Shown: positions 9,564 through 18,671, numbered from the stretch's first letter. The stretch is DNA of 64,000 bases from Gilliamella sp. WF3-4 (GCF_001690275.1 NZ_LZGW01000022.1:1-64000), one strand, 5' to 3'. A program made the numbers and translations. Notes: generated from the letters alone by a model not told the origin.

Positions 9564-9836
9564 TTAATCTTTTATAGTTAAATAATCTGAAAAAATTCTA
9601 AATATAGATAGTAATTCATTAAATGAAGTAAATTCTTCCCTTTTATTAATTTTATATTGATCAGTATTTAAATCTATTATTTCGGACATGCAACTTAGAT
9701 TATCCCAAATAGTAAATCGGGCAATATAAATATCATTTTCAAAATCAATAACGATACTTTCTGATAAATCATTTTTATGATAAACATAAGAATAGTTAGT
9801 ATGTTGGGATATCCAAAATTTAAATTTATTTAACAT
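9564..9836 (-). CDS. Immunity protein, TriTu-like
   Basis: A 90-residue cytosolic protein with FKFWISQHTNYSY, IARFTIWDNLSCMSEIIDL and EFTSFNELLSIF. The ARFTIWD-LSCMSE block matches what I remember of the TriTu immunity family that protects against the EF-Tu-modifying ADP-ribosyltransferase TreTu. The upstream toxin remnant is independently TreTu-like. Its ATG overlaps the toxin end by 11 bp, so the pair was translationally coupled. Family assignment is from memory, not a search. Confidence 0.6.
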   Translation of the reverse strand: MLNKFKFWISQHTNYSYVYHKNDLSESIVIDFENDIYIARFTIWDNLSCMSEIIDLNTDQYKINKREEFTSFNELLSIFRIFSDYLTIKD

Positions 9837-10240
9837 ATTGATTGTATTTTCCTTTAATTTTTTCTACTTTAACACGAATGTTATTTGCTTTAGGCACCTC
9901 AGAGACAGGAACTCCCTTACGTTGTGCAAAGCGACTTTCTAAAGAATTTGGCTCTACTATTTTTGCTTATTCTTGATTTGTGGGAATTATAAATTTTTTA
10001 GGAATATTAAATTCAACATATAAAGTTCCATTTTTTGCTTGTTTATCAAAAGCCTTAACATCTGCTAGGTAAGCCATGTGAGTAGTTGTCCCTGTTATGT
10101 TTTGTATTGTTTTATCGCTATCTATTATTTCTTGATATTCTGCTGCTGCCATCCAGTTGCCAACTGTAACTAATGATAGTTGCCACGGAACAATCCAAAT
10201 CAACCCATTAGGCGCATACTGATACAGATTAAATTTTCCC
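9826..10240 (-). pseudogene. Rhs tip with TreTu-like ADP-ribosyltransferase toxin, interrupted by TAA
   Basis: A short Rhs end ([16 protein letters not shown]) is followed by GNWMAAAEYQEIIDSDKTIQ, GTTTHMAYLADVKAF and GTLYVEFNIPKKFI. A TAA at about 9967 then interrupts a frame that otherwise continues (AKIVEPNSLESRFAQRKG, VPKANNIRVKV) to 9826. The order WM-x-AEY, YVEFNIP, AKI-PNS resembles TreTu toxins, which ADP-ribosylate EF-Tu. The stop falls where the family usually has GWAKI. The family match is an inference from motif order. Confidence 0.55.
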
Positions 10241-10368
10241 GAGTAATTTAATGCTTAGAGTAAAATTTGAACTCCTAAGATTAAAAAAATGTTCGAGCGT
10301 TATAAGTATTAGAGATTTTTCAAATAAATAACCTTTACATTGAGGATTTATTACAATTTAGAGGCTAT

Positions 10369-10674
10369 TTATTCATAGTTCTTTTTATTAATAGTTCTTT
10401 TTATTAATAGCTGAATCCATGGATTTCCATTTTCTAATAATTGCTTATCTACTGAAAAATCGGCACTCGATTCAATAAGATGTAATAGTGACCAAGCTAA
10501 TCCATAACTTTCATTATTACCAAAAAAGGTAATTAGTTTAGTTGCTTCTTCATTTGATAAAGGTGGTTGAATGTTATGTAAAATATTTTGATATTTTTGA
10601 ATAAAGTCAATGTCATAACTCTCCTCTGAAGGCAAAGACCCCATTTTAATAAGTTCATTAAAAGATTGCCTCAT
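10369..10674 (-). CDS. Orphan putative immunity protein
   Basis: A 101-residue protein with PPLSNEEATKLITFFGNNES, GLAWSLLHLIESS and NPWIQLLIKRTINKKNYE. The G-LAWSLLHLIE block is typical of a small Rhs/contact-toxin immunity family that I cannot number with certainty. No toxin remnant lies directly upstream. Its 3' end carries a 17-bp tandem duplication (AGTTCTTTTTATTAAT twice), one copy coding for the last residues. The frame is intact. Confidence 0.5.
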   Translation of the reverse strand: MRQSFNELIKMGSLPSEESYDIDFIQKYQNILHNIQPPLSNEEATKLITFFGNNESYGLAWSLLHLIESSADFSVDKQLLENGNPWIQLLIKRTINKKNYE

Positions 10675-10863
10675 AGAATCTCCAAATCATTTTTTCATTA
10701 ATTCTGGATAGTTTGGTATAGCTAGTAATGGCACGCCAAACTATTTCCCGTTGTTCATTAGTGAGCTCAATTGGCAAAATATTGGTTAAAGTCGCTTAAA
10801 TATAATCTGAATTTAAAAACAAAAAAATCCGAAAAAATATAGAAGATCTTTCCAGCTTTTTTA

Positions 10864-11316
10864 TTAAAGTAATGCATATATTTTCTTTAACTGTTCACAA
10901 TATTTTTTACTATAAGGTATTTTGATTTTTTTTAGATAATTAATCAGGTTACCTGCATCGCTAGTAATTAAATAATATTCTAATAAATGAATAATAAGAA
11001 AATCTTCATAGGGATCATCCACTGAAATAGTGACATCTTTCTCATCATTTCCTTCTTGTTCATCTGGTTCATCTTGAAGGACGACTAACTTAATTGCTAT
11101 ATACTTCAAAAAAGAAGTAAGACTATTCGACAATATGTTTTCTAAATCAGATAAAGTAGCGCCAGATAAATGGATTTTATTTGCATCATATTCGAACAAT
11201 ACCGATGGCAATTCTTCTCCGTTTGTCGTAATTTTATATTTTTGTTGCAATTTATTTAATGCTGTTTTATATAATGCACTATTTATAAAATCTTGAATTT
11301 CATTGATATTTACCAT
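10864..11316 (-). CDS. Putative immunity protein to the HNH toxin remnant
   Basis: A 150-residue protein (MVNINEIQDFINSALYKTA...) with an acidic linker (DEPDEQEGNDEKD). It is cytosolic and its family is not recognised. The start overlaps the stop of the upstream HNH toxin frame by one base, the usual coupling for a toxin-immunity pair. Its frame is undamaged whereas the toxin has an internal TAG. Confidence 0.55.
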   Translation of the reverse strand: MVNINEIQDFINSALYKTALNKLQQKYKITTNGEELPSVLFEYDANKIHLSGATLSDLENILSNSLTSFLKYIAIKLVVLQDEPDEQEGNDEKDVTISVDDPYEDFLIIHLLEYYLITSDAGNLINYLKKIKIPYSKKYCEQLKKIYALL

Positions 11317-12055
11317 TAATTAATATCCTTTATTATATTTATAACATCATAATCAGTATGTTTATACGGAGCAACTGCTTCATGCTCCCACGGAGTTAAT
11401 TTTGCAAGATTGTCATGATTATGAACATTGTCACCCCCAACCTATTGTAAAATATCTTTATGGCGCAATTCTATCTGTACATCTTTTGGTTTCCTTTTTG
11501 CCGGATTTTCTATTATTACTTCAAGTTGTAATTTGGGTGCTTTACCCTCCTTTATTAATTTAATATTATTTTTCGAATACATACTAGGATTATTTTTAGC
11601 TTCATTTTTCCAAAATTTCTTTCTTGGTGCACGCCAACAACTCAATTCTCACGGAGCATAGTATCTGAACGTATTGTAATGTAAGCTGGTTTTTCTGTCT
11701 AAATATTGCCTTGATATCTGAGATTCTGCTCTATGGGCTCGGGTTTGATTGCCTGAATGTGCTTTCCCCATAACTGAAAGCTATATTCCCAGAGCAATTC
11801 GCCGTTTGTATCGGTTAGCTCTTCCTGACAGGCATTTAGGTCGGTGTGGTAATAGCGGATATGCTGTTCTTGGTTGCCGTTTGTGCCTATCCATACCAGT
11901 GGTTCGTAGCTGTTTGGGTCGGTATAGATATACAGGCTACAGTGCTGATTCGGGCTAGTTTCCTGAATCATTGTTAAGTTGTTCCACAGGAAGTGGGTAC
12001 GCTTGTAGGGGGCCTGCGAGGTCTAGCGGATGTTTTCGATGCACCGACTTAATGA
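11316..12055 (-). pseudogene. Rhs core end with HNH-type nuclease toxin carrying an in-frame TAG
   Basis: Rhs core text (LYIYTDPNSYEPLVWIG, LNACQEELTDTNGELLWEYS, LWGKHIQAIKPEP) breaks near 11699. It then leads into a tip with RAPRKKFWKNEAKNNPSMYS, KAPKLQLEV and VQIELRHKDILQ. An in-frame TAG follows at about 11442, after which the frame runs on through VGGDNVHNHDNLAKLTPWEH to 11316. The layout matches HNH nucleases with an E-[LI]-x-H-H...LTPWEH pattern, but the first expected His is Arg here (ELRH). The product is truncated before the C-terminal half of the motif. Confidence 0.6.
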
Positions 12056-12076
12056 AAATTTATTTCATCTTTATTT

Positions 12077-12472
12077 TTAATCCCATCTTTCATCTATATA
12101 GGGAGTTATACTTTCTATAATTAAAAACTTTGATTTACAGTAAAGCTGTAATTTATCATGTTTAACGGTTATTTCAGAATAATCAGTAAAAGAAGTGATC
12201 GTTGGTGAACAGAAAAAACCAACTCTTGAACCAGACATATTTAACTGAACTATCTCATTAAAAGTAATAATTAAACTTAATGCATTAAATTCAACTTTAT
12301 CCCATTTTTTAGGGTAAATTTTGGGAATTTCTTTGCAAGTTAAATGGCATTTCACCTCAGAATAGCTTTCAAATGAAACACTATTTAATTCAATAGATTG
12401 AAAGTTAAATTCATTATTAAACATAAATTGAATTTTTTCTCTGCCTAACGCGTTTTTAAACCACATATCCAT
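12077..12472 (-). CDS. Putative immunity protein
   Basis: A 131-residue protein (MDMWFKNALGREKIQFMF...) with alternating hydrophobic beta-strand-like text and a C-terminal SITPYIDERWD. An AAGGA ribosome-binding site stands just before the ATG, inside the end of the upstream toxin scrap. Its layout faintly recalls Imm50-type proteins, but I cannot support a family call. The frame is intact. Confidence 0.5.
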   Translation of the reverse strand: MDMWFKNALGREKIQFMFNNEFNFQSIELNSVSFESYSEVKCHLTCKEIPKIYPKKWDKVEFNALSLIITFNEIVQLNMSGSRVGFFCSPTITSFTDYSEITVKHDKLQLYCKSKFLIIESITPYIDERWD

Positions 12473-12475
12473 TCC

Positions 12476-13125
12476 TTAAGGGAAATTATAATGACCATAA
12501 GTTCCAGAAACATGATCAGTATTCAGGTTATTTGAAAGTCTAACATTAAAGTGTGGCTCAGCACCATGATCTGATTCTGCTTTAGTGTGCTAAAGACTAT
12601 AATATTGAATAAAATTGATTTTTTGTTTTTATCAATAAATTCATATTGCCGAGTCTTTATTGGTTGATCGTTTCTAGCGATCATAGTATTGCCATGACAT
12701 CTCGTAAAGATAGTCGTGTAATGGCTCTAGGCTATTGATTCATCGGTATACCTGCATTGTGCTTAACCTGTCTAAATGGATCTCTTCGACTTTTACTATC
12801 ATACGATGTTTTCTTATTTTTTACCCCACATGCTTTTAAACCAAATGGATCAATCAAGCCAACCCATTAGGCGCATACTGATACAAATTCAAGCCACCCA
12901 GCAATCCTATCGGGTCAGGTTGAGTAAATCTACCTATATCCGGATCATAATACCTGAAAGTATTTTAATGCAGTCCAGTTTTTCGTCTAAATATTGTTCC
13001 TGATATCCGAGGTTTTGCTCTATTGATTGGAGCTCAATTTACTGAATCTTCTTTCTCCATAACTGAAAGCTACATTCTCAGAATAATTCGCCGTTTGCAT
13101 CAGTTATCCCTTCCGGACAGCCAAA
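12476..13125 (-). pseudogene. Rhs core end and toxin tail, heavily decayed
   Basis: Rhs core text (TYRKK-NQYAP region; [27 protein letters not shown]) is readable between 12840 and 13125 with several frame breaks and stops. The stretch 12600-12840 has no clear frame. A short toxin end (TKAESDHGAEPHFNVRLS ... GTYGHYNFP) is open at 12476-12590, just ahead of the immunity gene. The HG-EPH-NV motif is typical of a toxin catalytic end, but the family is not named. Confidence 0.5.
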
Positions 13126-13247
13126 TATATAAAATTTAATAGAATCTAAAATAATTAATAGATTCCATTCAACTAAAAAATTATTCCATTGAAATCATTA
13201 TATATTTCTTTGGAAGATACTGTTTCGGTTTTTAACTAACGCTATTT

Positions 13248-13916
13248 TTACAAAAGTCCTTCTTCTTTAAATTTAGCGAGTACTTCGCGCCCTTTTTCAG
13301 ATAACTCCAATTTTTTTAAATAAATTTTGAGTCTATTTTCTGACGCCGTAAAAAAAAACTTTGAATATTTGAGCATTGACGGTAATGCTTCATCTGGGAA
13401 AGGAATGTTAGGATTATTATATTCATCTTCATCAGGATCATAATCATCCTCAACTTCACTTTTAATAATCATTGATAAAAAGGCATCAAACGAATTTGCA
13501 ACAAACTTCAGATTAGTATTTTGTTCTAGATAACCATTTTTTACAGACATGTCAAAATAGAGATCATTCACTTCATGATCCCAATAATAGACTTCACCAT
13601 TTGGGCTTAAGCAAAGCAAATCGCCGTAATTAAGTGTTGCTACGGCAAAATAATCCTCAGGTATCCTATTTAAATAGCCATCGTTGGTAGCCAATAAATC
13701 TTCTCTATCTTCCTTTGAAAAACCCAAAATGACCTCTAAGGGCAATGACTCGCCCTCACAATCAATACAGTAGTCAATATTGGCTTCATTATCAAAAACA
13801 ACAACATTATATTTTTTCAAAAAATCAATATAAGAATTGTTTGAATCTATTTTTAACTTTAACTTTGAAATGCGTTTATCAATGTTTTTGGGAACATTAT
13901 ATTTTGATTTAAACAT
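13248..13916 (-). CDS. SUKH (SMI1/KNR4-type) immunity protein
   Basis: A 222-residue protein with LPLEVILGFSKEDREDLLATN, DYFAVATLNYGDLLCLSPNG, VYYWDHEVNDLYFD and NSFDAFLSMI. This is the strand order of the SUKH superfamily, used widely as immunity against nuclease toxins. It lies 8 bp behind an HNH-type toxin remnant. A C-terminal extension (~60 residues) ends in KGREVLAKFKEEGLL. No signal peptide, so it acts in the cytosol. Confidence 0.7.
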   Translation of the reverse strand: MFKSKYNVPKNIDKRISKLKLKIDSNNSYIDFLKKYNVVVFDNEANIDYCIDCEGESLPLEVILGFSKEDREDLLATNDGYLNRIPEDYFAVATLNYGDLLCLSPNGEVYYWDHEVNDLYFDMSVKNGYLEQNTNLKFVANSFDAFLSMIIKSEVEDDYDPDEDEYNNPNIPFPDEALPSMLKYSKFFFTASENRLKIYLKKLELSEKGREVLAKFKEEGLL

Positions 13917-13924
13917 TCTAACTC

Positions 13925-14290
13925 CTAAATATTACCATGTATAAGAACGGATGCACTGCCAGTGTGAGGAAAACTGTTATGCAAATCTGCATCCAGAATA
14001 ATCATATAATCTTTATCAACATGATGCCAAACCTTTTCAGGAAGGGCCTTGTCACCAGAATAGCCAATTTGTTTATTTGCTATCCTATTATCATGTTTTC
14101 GATTGCCATTAAACTTGTTTGATTTTGCATATTGTTCCTTATATGGACTAAAATCTGGAATGCCGTCTTTACTATATGTTACTTAAGCCGTCCTACAGGA
14201 AGCGAGTATTGTTGTAGGGGGCGCTGTCTAGCTGATATTTTTCTATACGCTGGCTTAAGGCATCGTAGATGTAGTCGTAACGCTAACTGT
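13925..14290 (-). pseudogene. Rhs scrap and C-terminal HNH/EndoVII-type nuclease toxin fragment
   Basis: The readable end (DFSPYKEQYAKSNKFNG, NKQIGYSGDKALPEKVWHH, VDKDYMIILDADLHNSF, HTGSASVLIHGNI) matches HNH/EndoVII-fold toxins with a WHH motif and a later HTG. The N-terminal part joins Rhs core shreds at ~14185. It was presumably the toxin neutralised by the SUKH gene that follows. Confidence 0.55.
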
Positions 14291-14475
14291 CGCTAACAAT
14301 TATTTGGTCTTACAATAAGCCTACTGTGATATATTTTCCCGCCTCTATTTATCATAATAAATGTACTGTTCCATTGTTAGTTTATGTGCCAGTTGACTCG
14401 TTTTACCCCATTTATAGTCTGCCTTTTGCTCTAGATCGTATAGCTATAGCACAAAATATTGCTAATATATAATGC
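14291..14475. other. Decayed sequence, weak minus-strand coding text
   Basis: A minus-strand frame reads YDLEQKADYKWGKTSQLAHK then LTMEQYIYYDK before a stop. It looks like part of an effector or Rhs accessory protein rather than chance, but has no start and I cannot name it. Confidence 0.25.
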
Positions 14476-14844
14476 TTATTTATATTTACTAAATTTTTCT
14501 ATCCAGCCTTTTTTTGTGACCAGTTCACCAGATAAACTATCACTGATATCAAGAATGTTTTTTTCATTTTTACCATTTTGAGATATTAATAATTTTATAT
14601 TTTCTTCATTTTGTTCTAGCATATTTAATGTATTGTAAATAACACTATCAATAGCAGTCAAAACAACTTTTTTTAAAATTTCAATCTGGTTTTTGTCAAA
14701 TGTTTTTAATTCATTATTTAATTTAACCGTATTTTCAGATTTCATTTTACCTTGAACCATTGCTTCAAATTCAAAAATGGCTTGATCTCTAACACTACAA
14801 ATGATCTTTTGACCAAAAATATCAAGTAATTCTTTATCTAACAT
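14476..14844 (-). CDS. Putative immunity protein
   Basis: A 122-residue helical protein starting MLDKELLDIFGQKI. I prefer this ATG because GGAG stands 8 bp upstream; a further 17 codons upstream would run into the toxin remnant that ends at 14879. Rich in Lys, Glu and Asn, no signal peptide, family not recognised. Position behind a toxin end argues for immunity. Confidence 0.5.
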   Translation of the reverse strand: MLDKELLDIFGQKIICSVRDQAIFEFEAMVQGKMKSENTVKLNNELKTFDKNQIEILKKVVLTAIDSVIYNTLNMLEQNEENIKLLISQNGKNEKNILDISDSLSGELVTKKGWIEKFSKYK

Positions 14845-14878
14845 ATTAATATTCTCCAGTTTAATTCCAAGGGATATT

Positions 14879-15240
14879 TCATGGGGAAGTGACACCTTGA
14901 GAGCTTACATTCCATAAAGATTGGGCAACAAGATTTTTTGCTTGTTGATGAGTAACTTCACCTGCTTTCAAAGCACTTACATCAATTCTCGTGTGCTCTG
15001 CCAAGGTATTTGGTTGACCACTATTAAAAAGTTCTTCTATTGACCGTCTGAGGTCTAACAGGTTGGAGGGATCATCATATTGCAGGGTTTCTCAGTATCT
15101 TTGGTTACTGTAGCTTTCAATTCTGCCGGTGCGATCATAGTGGTAATCGATTTGCCCGTGTTTACTTTGTTTTTGCTTAATAGACGGTCGAGGTTGCCGT
15201 ATTGGTTTCTGTGTTCGATGAGGATGTCGGGTAGGTGAAA
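14879..15240 (-). pseudogene. Rhs core scrap joined to a toxin C-terminus
   Basis: Rhs core text (YDDPSNLLDLRRS) is fused in frame at ~15039 to a toxin end reading IEELFNSGQPNTLAEHTRID, VSALKAGEVTHQQAKNLV and NVSSQGVTSP. The join falls in the middle of the Rhs core, well before the usual DPIGL junction, so this is a deletion fusion. The toxin family is not identified. Confidence 0.5.
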
Positions 15241-15291
15241 TTCTGATTACGCCGTATCTGTTTATGTTGCAGGCACTGTAATGATTATATT

Positions 15292-15425
15292 CTTAAAGTA
15301 GTTCGCTAGATTAATTCAATTAAAAAGCCTGAGAGGTAAGACTCAGACTTTTGTTGCAGATTATTGCAAAGCTTACCAACTATCTGCATGTTGATATTAA
15401 AACTTAAGTACGCCTATATATTATG
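15292..15425. repeat. Diverged repeat unit b (partner at 9236-9360), with terminator hairpin
   Basis: This has the same frame of conserved words as unit a (GATTAATTCAATTAAAAAG, AAGCTTACCAACTAT). The hairpin has been replaced by a stronger one: CTGAG-loop-CTCAG flanked by A and T runs, usable as a minus-strand terminator. The region between 15425 and 15582 holds no convincing frame. Confidence 0.5.
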
Positions 15426-15582
15426 AAGTATTTAATATTTACCGTCAGCATTCATTAAAGGATCTTGATAAATTTAATGTTCGAATTAATTTTCTTAACC
15501 ATTGAAGCATTAAACCAGAGGATTTTTTTACTTTTGGGCTGTACTATTTTTGGAAATCGTGACAGCTAACATGATATTTTAT

Positions 15583-15924
15583 TTAAACATCTTTACTTGA
15601 AGAGAAAGGATGTAAACATGCTTTAAATAATTCTAATATCAATTTTTCATCTGCTTTGTTTAGCGTTTCATCCTGATCTTTTTGTATTTTTTTACGGATA
15701 AATTGCTCATTAGTCACATTTTCCTGTTTATAAAAATATTTAGATTCTGCTTTAAAATCATCAATTTCCAATAATTTATCAAAGATATTGTTAATTAGTG
15801 GGCTACCTGCATATAATAGCGATTCTGCTTCTTTACATGAAAATTTAATGTACATAATCAGTTTTTTCAATGCGTTGATTTCGCTTTGTTTTAAAACTAA
15901 ACATTTTTCTGTAGTATTACTCAT
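15583..15924 (-). CDS. Putative immunity protein to the ART-like tip
   Basis: A 113-residue charged helical protein (MSNTTEKCLVLKQSEINALK...). Its ATG is 1 bp after the stop of the upstream Rhs tip, so it is almost certainly the coupled immunity gene. No signal peptide; family not recognised; frame intact. Confidence 0.55.
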   Translation of the reverse strand: MSNTTEKCLVLKQSEINALKKLIMYIKFSCKEAESLLYAGSPLINNIFDKLLEIDDFKAESKYFYKQENVTNEQFIRKKIQKDQDETLNKADEKLILELFKACLHPFSSSKDV

Positions 15925-15925
15925 G

Positions 15926-16430
15926 TTAATAACAACCTCTAGCTTTTAGTTGATTTTGCATCATGTTAAGTCTTTTATCATAGTTTAGGCTATTAAATCT
16001 TTCATAAGGGTTTTTATCTATATGAATTATTTGAGAGCGTTCTAATTTAATTTTACCTGTATGATAATATTCTAATTCTGATGACTTTTTTATATTAGTC
16101 ATGTAAACCTTAGCTTTTACATGCTTTTCTATTATACCAGTATTTTGAATTCCTTCTAATCTTGCTAGATTGGTATAATATATAAATACATTTTCACCGC
16201 TTAGTCCTAAAGGATCAATCCAATTCAACCCATTAGGCACATACCGAGATTGTAGGGATTGCTTGCGTTGTCTCGCTGAAGTTTTTCGATACGCCAGCCA
16301 AGGCGTCGTAGACATAGCCGTAACGCTGGCTGCGGTTTAGTGGTTTTATACATACTCCGCTTAGGCGATGTGCGGCATCGTTGTAGTAGCGTTGGATGCT
16401 GATGGCGGTTTGTTTTTTTTGCTTACCCAC
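15926..16430 (-). pseudogene. Rhs core end with small ADP-ribosyltransferase-like tip
   Basis: Rhs shreds (ISIQRYYNDAAHRLSGV; SRYVPNGLNWIDPLGLSG) break frame once near 16240. The tip then reads ENVFIYYTNLARLEGIQNTG, VKAKVYMTNIK and IIHIDKNPYERF. The YYT...LEGI...TG...VYMT pattern recalls the N-terminal half of HYD1-like ADP-ribosyltransferases. The domain is only ~95 residues, short for such an enzyme, and no clear catalytic Glu is visible. Family assignment is weak. Confidence 0.45.
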
Positions 16431-16439
16431 AGGGCATCA

Positions 16440-16665
16440 GTAAAGCAATTTACACCAAAATATCAGAGAATAAATTAACAGCGTAATACGCGACGTCATC
16501 AAAAAAGTATAAAGTCTTCTCGGCTGATGATTTGGTAAAGAAAGTAATTTATTTAGCAATATAAATTAGTATGAAGAAGATAAACAGATATTGACTTGCA
16601 ACTGGAAAGCATAATGAACCGCTTTATGACAGAATTTGGTGACAGAATTAACGGTTATCTGTAAA
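16440..16665 (+). pseudogene. IS256-family transposase C-terminal remnant
   Basis: Across shifting frames the plus strand reads INSVIRDVIKK, KVFSADDLVKKVIYLAI, and at the end EFGDRINGYL. This order matches the C-terminus of IS256/mutator transposases (N-x-R-K, VFPSDDALLK-YLA, FGDR). There are several stops. It is embedded between an Rhs core fragment and the pentapeptide gene. Confidence 0.5.
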
Positions 16666-16716
16666 AGAGAAATACACAAAAAATTAAGATGTGGCCTATA
16701 ATATTCAAATTAATAC

Positions 16717-17205
16717 TCATGGTATTTGTTGTAAAATAGCTCTTTTAGTTGCCGGTGAGAAATATTTTGGCCAAATAGTATATTTATCATATATTGCCCC
16801 TATAAAACTAGCCTCATTTATTCTGATTGCATTTACATTTGCACCTTTTAAATTACTTCCGTTGAAATTTGCATTAAATAAATCAGCTCCTGATAAATTA
16901 ACTCCTTGCAAATTAGCATTTAATAAAAAAGCTCCATTTAACTTACAGTTAGACATATCAGCATTTAATAATGATGAATTCATTAAATTTGAATTCATTA
17001 ATAATGAATTTGTAAAATCAGTATTATCTAAAATACAACCTGAAAAATTTGCACTACGTAAATTAGCATATTTAAAATTTGCATTACGCAAAGAATACCC
17101 TGCAAATATAGCGGTATGTAATATCGAACTACTAAAATCGAACCCCTCAAATGTTGTTACATCAAATTCTTGCGTGCAACCAGATTCAAAATGAATTTTA
17201 ATCAT
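16717..17205 (-). CDS. Pentapeptide-repeat protein in immunity position
   Basis: The product has ~160 residues starting MIKIHFESG. I chose this ATG because it overlaps the end of the small gene at 17198 by 8 bp. Residues ~20-135 are A(N/D)LxX-type pentapeptides (LRNANFKYANLRSANF, LNGAFLLNANLQGVNLSGAD), which fold as a right-handed quadrilateral beta-helix. A non-repeat tail reads YDKYTIWPKYFSPATKRAIL. Its place behind an Rhs junction suggests immunity or another toxin-locus role. Known pentapeptide proteins shield gyrase, but nothing here shows the target. Confidence 0.6.
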   Translation of the reverse strand: MIKIHFESGCTQEFDVTTFEGFDFSSSILHTAIFAGYSLRNANFKYANLRSANFSGCILDNTDFTNSLLMNSNLMNSSLLNADMSNCKLNGAFLLNANLQGVNLSGADLFNANFNGSNLKGANVNAIRINEASFIGAIYDKYTIWPKYFSPATKRAILQQIP

Positions 17206-17377
17206 TAATAATTTCCCTAGCCAAAAGGTCAATTTTTGTGTCAGACATAGGTTTAATTTTTGGAATATTACTTGGTGCAAGTGTTCCTTGAGTTTTAGGT
17301 GGTAATACGCCTACAATTTTTTCAGCCACATAACGTTGAACTGCTGGAAGAAAAATGATTCCTTGTGTTGTCTGCAT
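17198..17377 (-). CDS. Small 59-residue protein coupled to the pentapeptide gene
   Basis: This short frame (MQTTQGIIFLPAVQRYVAEK, VLPPKTQGTLAPS, ending LLAREIIND) has a near-perfect AAAGGAGG ribosome-binding site 5 bp before its ATG, stronger than most in this region. Its stop overlaps the pentapeptide start by 8 bp. It may be the surviving C-terminus of a toxin translated on its own, or a short adaptor. No family is recognised. The Shine-Dalgarno and overlap are seen directly; the role is unknown. Confidence 0.45.
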   Translation of the reverse strand: MQTTQGIIFLPAVQRYVAEKIVGVLPPKTQGTLAPSNIPKIKPMSDTKIDLLAREIIND

Positions 17378-17399
17378 AGCATCCTCCTTTTAAAGCTTT

Positions 17400-17835
17400 T
17401 TTAACCACACTAGGGGCAATTTAGAAGACTTTGGTAATTGGATATTTAGCTAACCCCCACGGATCGACCAAGTTAACCCATTAAGCGTATACTGATACAG
17501 ATTAAAATCACCAGTCAGCCCAATCGGCTTAGGCTAGGTAAAGCGTCCTATATCCAGATCATAATACCTGAAAGTATTGTAATGTAATCCGGTTTCTCTG
17601 TCTAAAATATTGTCCCGTATTTGAATTTGGTGTTCAGGCATCCCTGACCCTGAGTGCGTGATATTTCGTGGTGTAGCTTGTCGTGTTCGATGTCGCTGAT
17701 GAAGTGGCCGTCGATATTTATCTGGTGCAGGTGGCTGGAGACGTAATACAGGCTGTTGATGGTGCGTCCATCCGTCAGGGTGGTAGCGATGCGGTTGCAG
17801 TGGGTCGTAAGTAACTCTATTTGTAGTTTTAAACC
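17400..17835 (-). pseudogene. Rhs core fragments, internally deleted
   Basis: Two separated parts of an Rhs core are fused. The first is NRIATTLTDGRTINSLYYVS and HLHQINIDGHFISDIEHDKL, from the middle of the protein. The second is [20 protein letters not shown] with DPIGL-type junction text and GLTWS. The FTQP position is FT-stop-P (TAG), as in the copies at 19090 and 23915. Just beyond, at 17840-17930, a short open stretch (VDNMTSITGTGGDAADHDAN) may be another cassette end. Confidence 0.6.
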
Positions 17836-18077
17836 TATTTAGACGAATTTATTATTCGCATCGTGATCAGCCGCATCACCACCTGTACCAGTAATTGATG
17901 TCATATTATCAACAGCCCAAAATCATCAATTAGGACTAGTAGCTATCTATATAGTCCTACTTCTACTTTCCATCTATCAAATTACCAAACGCTAAAGTAA
18001 GATAATGAACGGGCTGGATGTAAGTCTGTATTATGACGATAAAATTAAAGGTTATAGACAAATTTTTGCTATTTAAT

Positions 18078-18671
18078 TTACGTTTGAACTAGCTCATAAA
18101 ATTCTAAAAATGAATGATCAAAATCAAGTGATAATATTTTATTTTTAAGTTTTTCTGAAATAATAATATTAAATGCCCCATCCCATTCATTTAAACAAAA
18201 TGCATCTAAATGTTTAGGAATTTTATTTACGTGGATAGCTGGTTTTAGAAAAAAACGCCCACGTTTTGATTCCCATTCTTTTGGAACATAGCCTGATGGC
18301 CATAAGTCTATTTCAGATAAATCCTAGTTAACACAATCAACACATTCAAAAGGGTACATTATTAAATATGTTTTTTCTGGCTTCTCACTATCAGAAATAG
18401 GAATTAATTTAACACCATTACCTGATATATTGTTTATTTTATTAATTTTACTATCAAAAAGGAGATATTTAGCTCCAATTGTACTTATTGGTGAGAAATA
18501 ACCATCCCTTAATTTTTTTTAAAAAAGCTTTTTGTTTGTAGGTATTTTTATTAAAGACAAAAAATCAACGGGAATTACATTATCTCCATCATCAATCAAC
18601 TCATCACGTGGAATAATACATCCTCGCCACTTTTTGCTGTTAACATTTGGATTCAGTTTAAAGTATTTCAT
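18078..18671 (-). pseudogene. Immunity gene broken by two stops (Imm43-like layout)
   Basis: A continuous frame with two stops codes for MKYFKLNPNVNSKKWRG, DNVIPVDFLSLIKIPTNK (TAA soon after), DGYFSPISTIGAKYLLFDS, YLIMYPFECVDCVN (TAG directly after), then LDAFCLNEWDGAFNIII. The ECVDC and W-P-GY-P-W text resembles a known small immunity family (Imm43 is my best guess). It follows an AHH-type toxin tip and is the only immunity gene in the minus-strand array that is clearly dead. Confidence 0.6.

Noticed and set aside
12776..13003. Plus-strand frame of 75 codons
   Set aside because: Antisense to an Rhs junction with clear YYDPDIGRF text on the minus strand.
16691..17194. Plus-strand open frame antisense to the pentapeptide gene
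   Set aside because: It mirrors the repeat periodicity of the minus-strand gene, whose repeats and ribosome-binding site are real.
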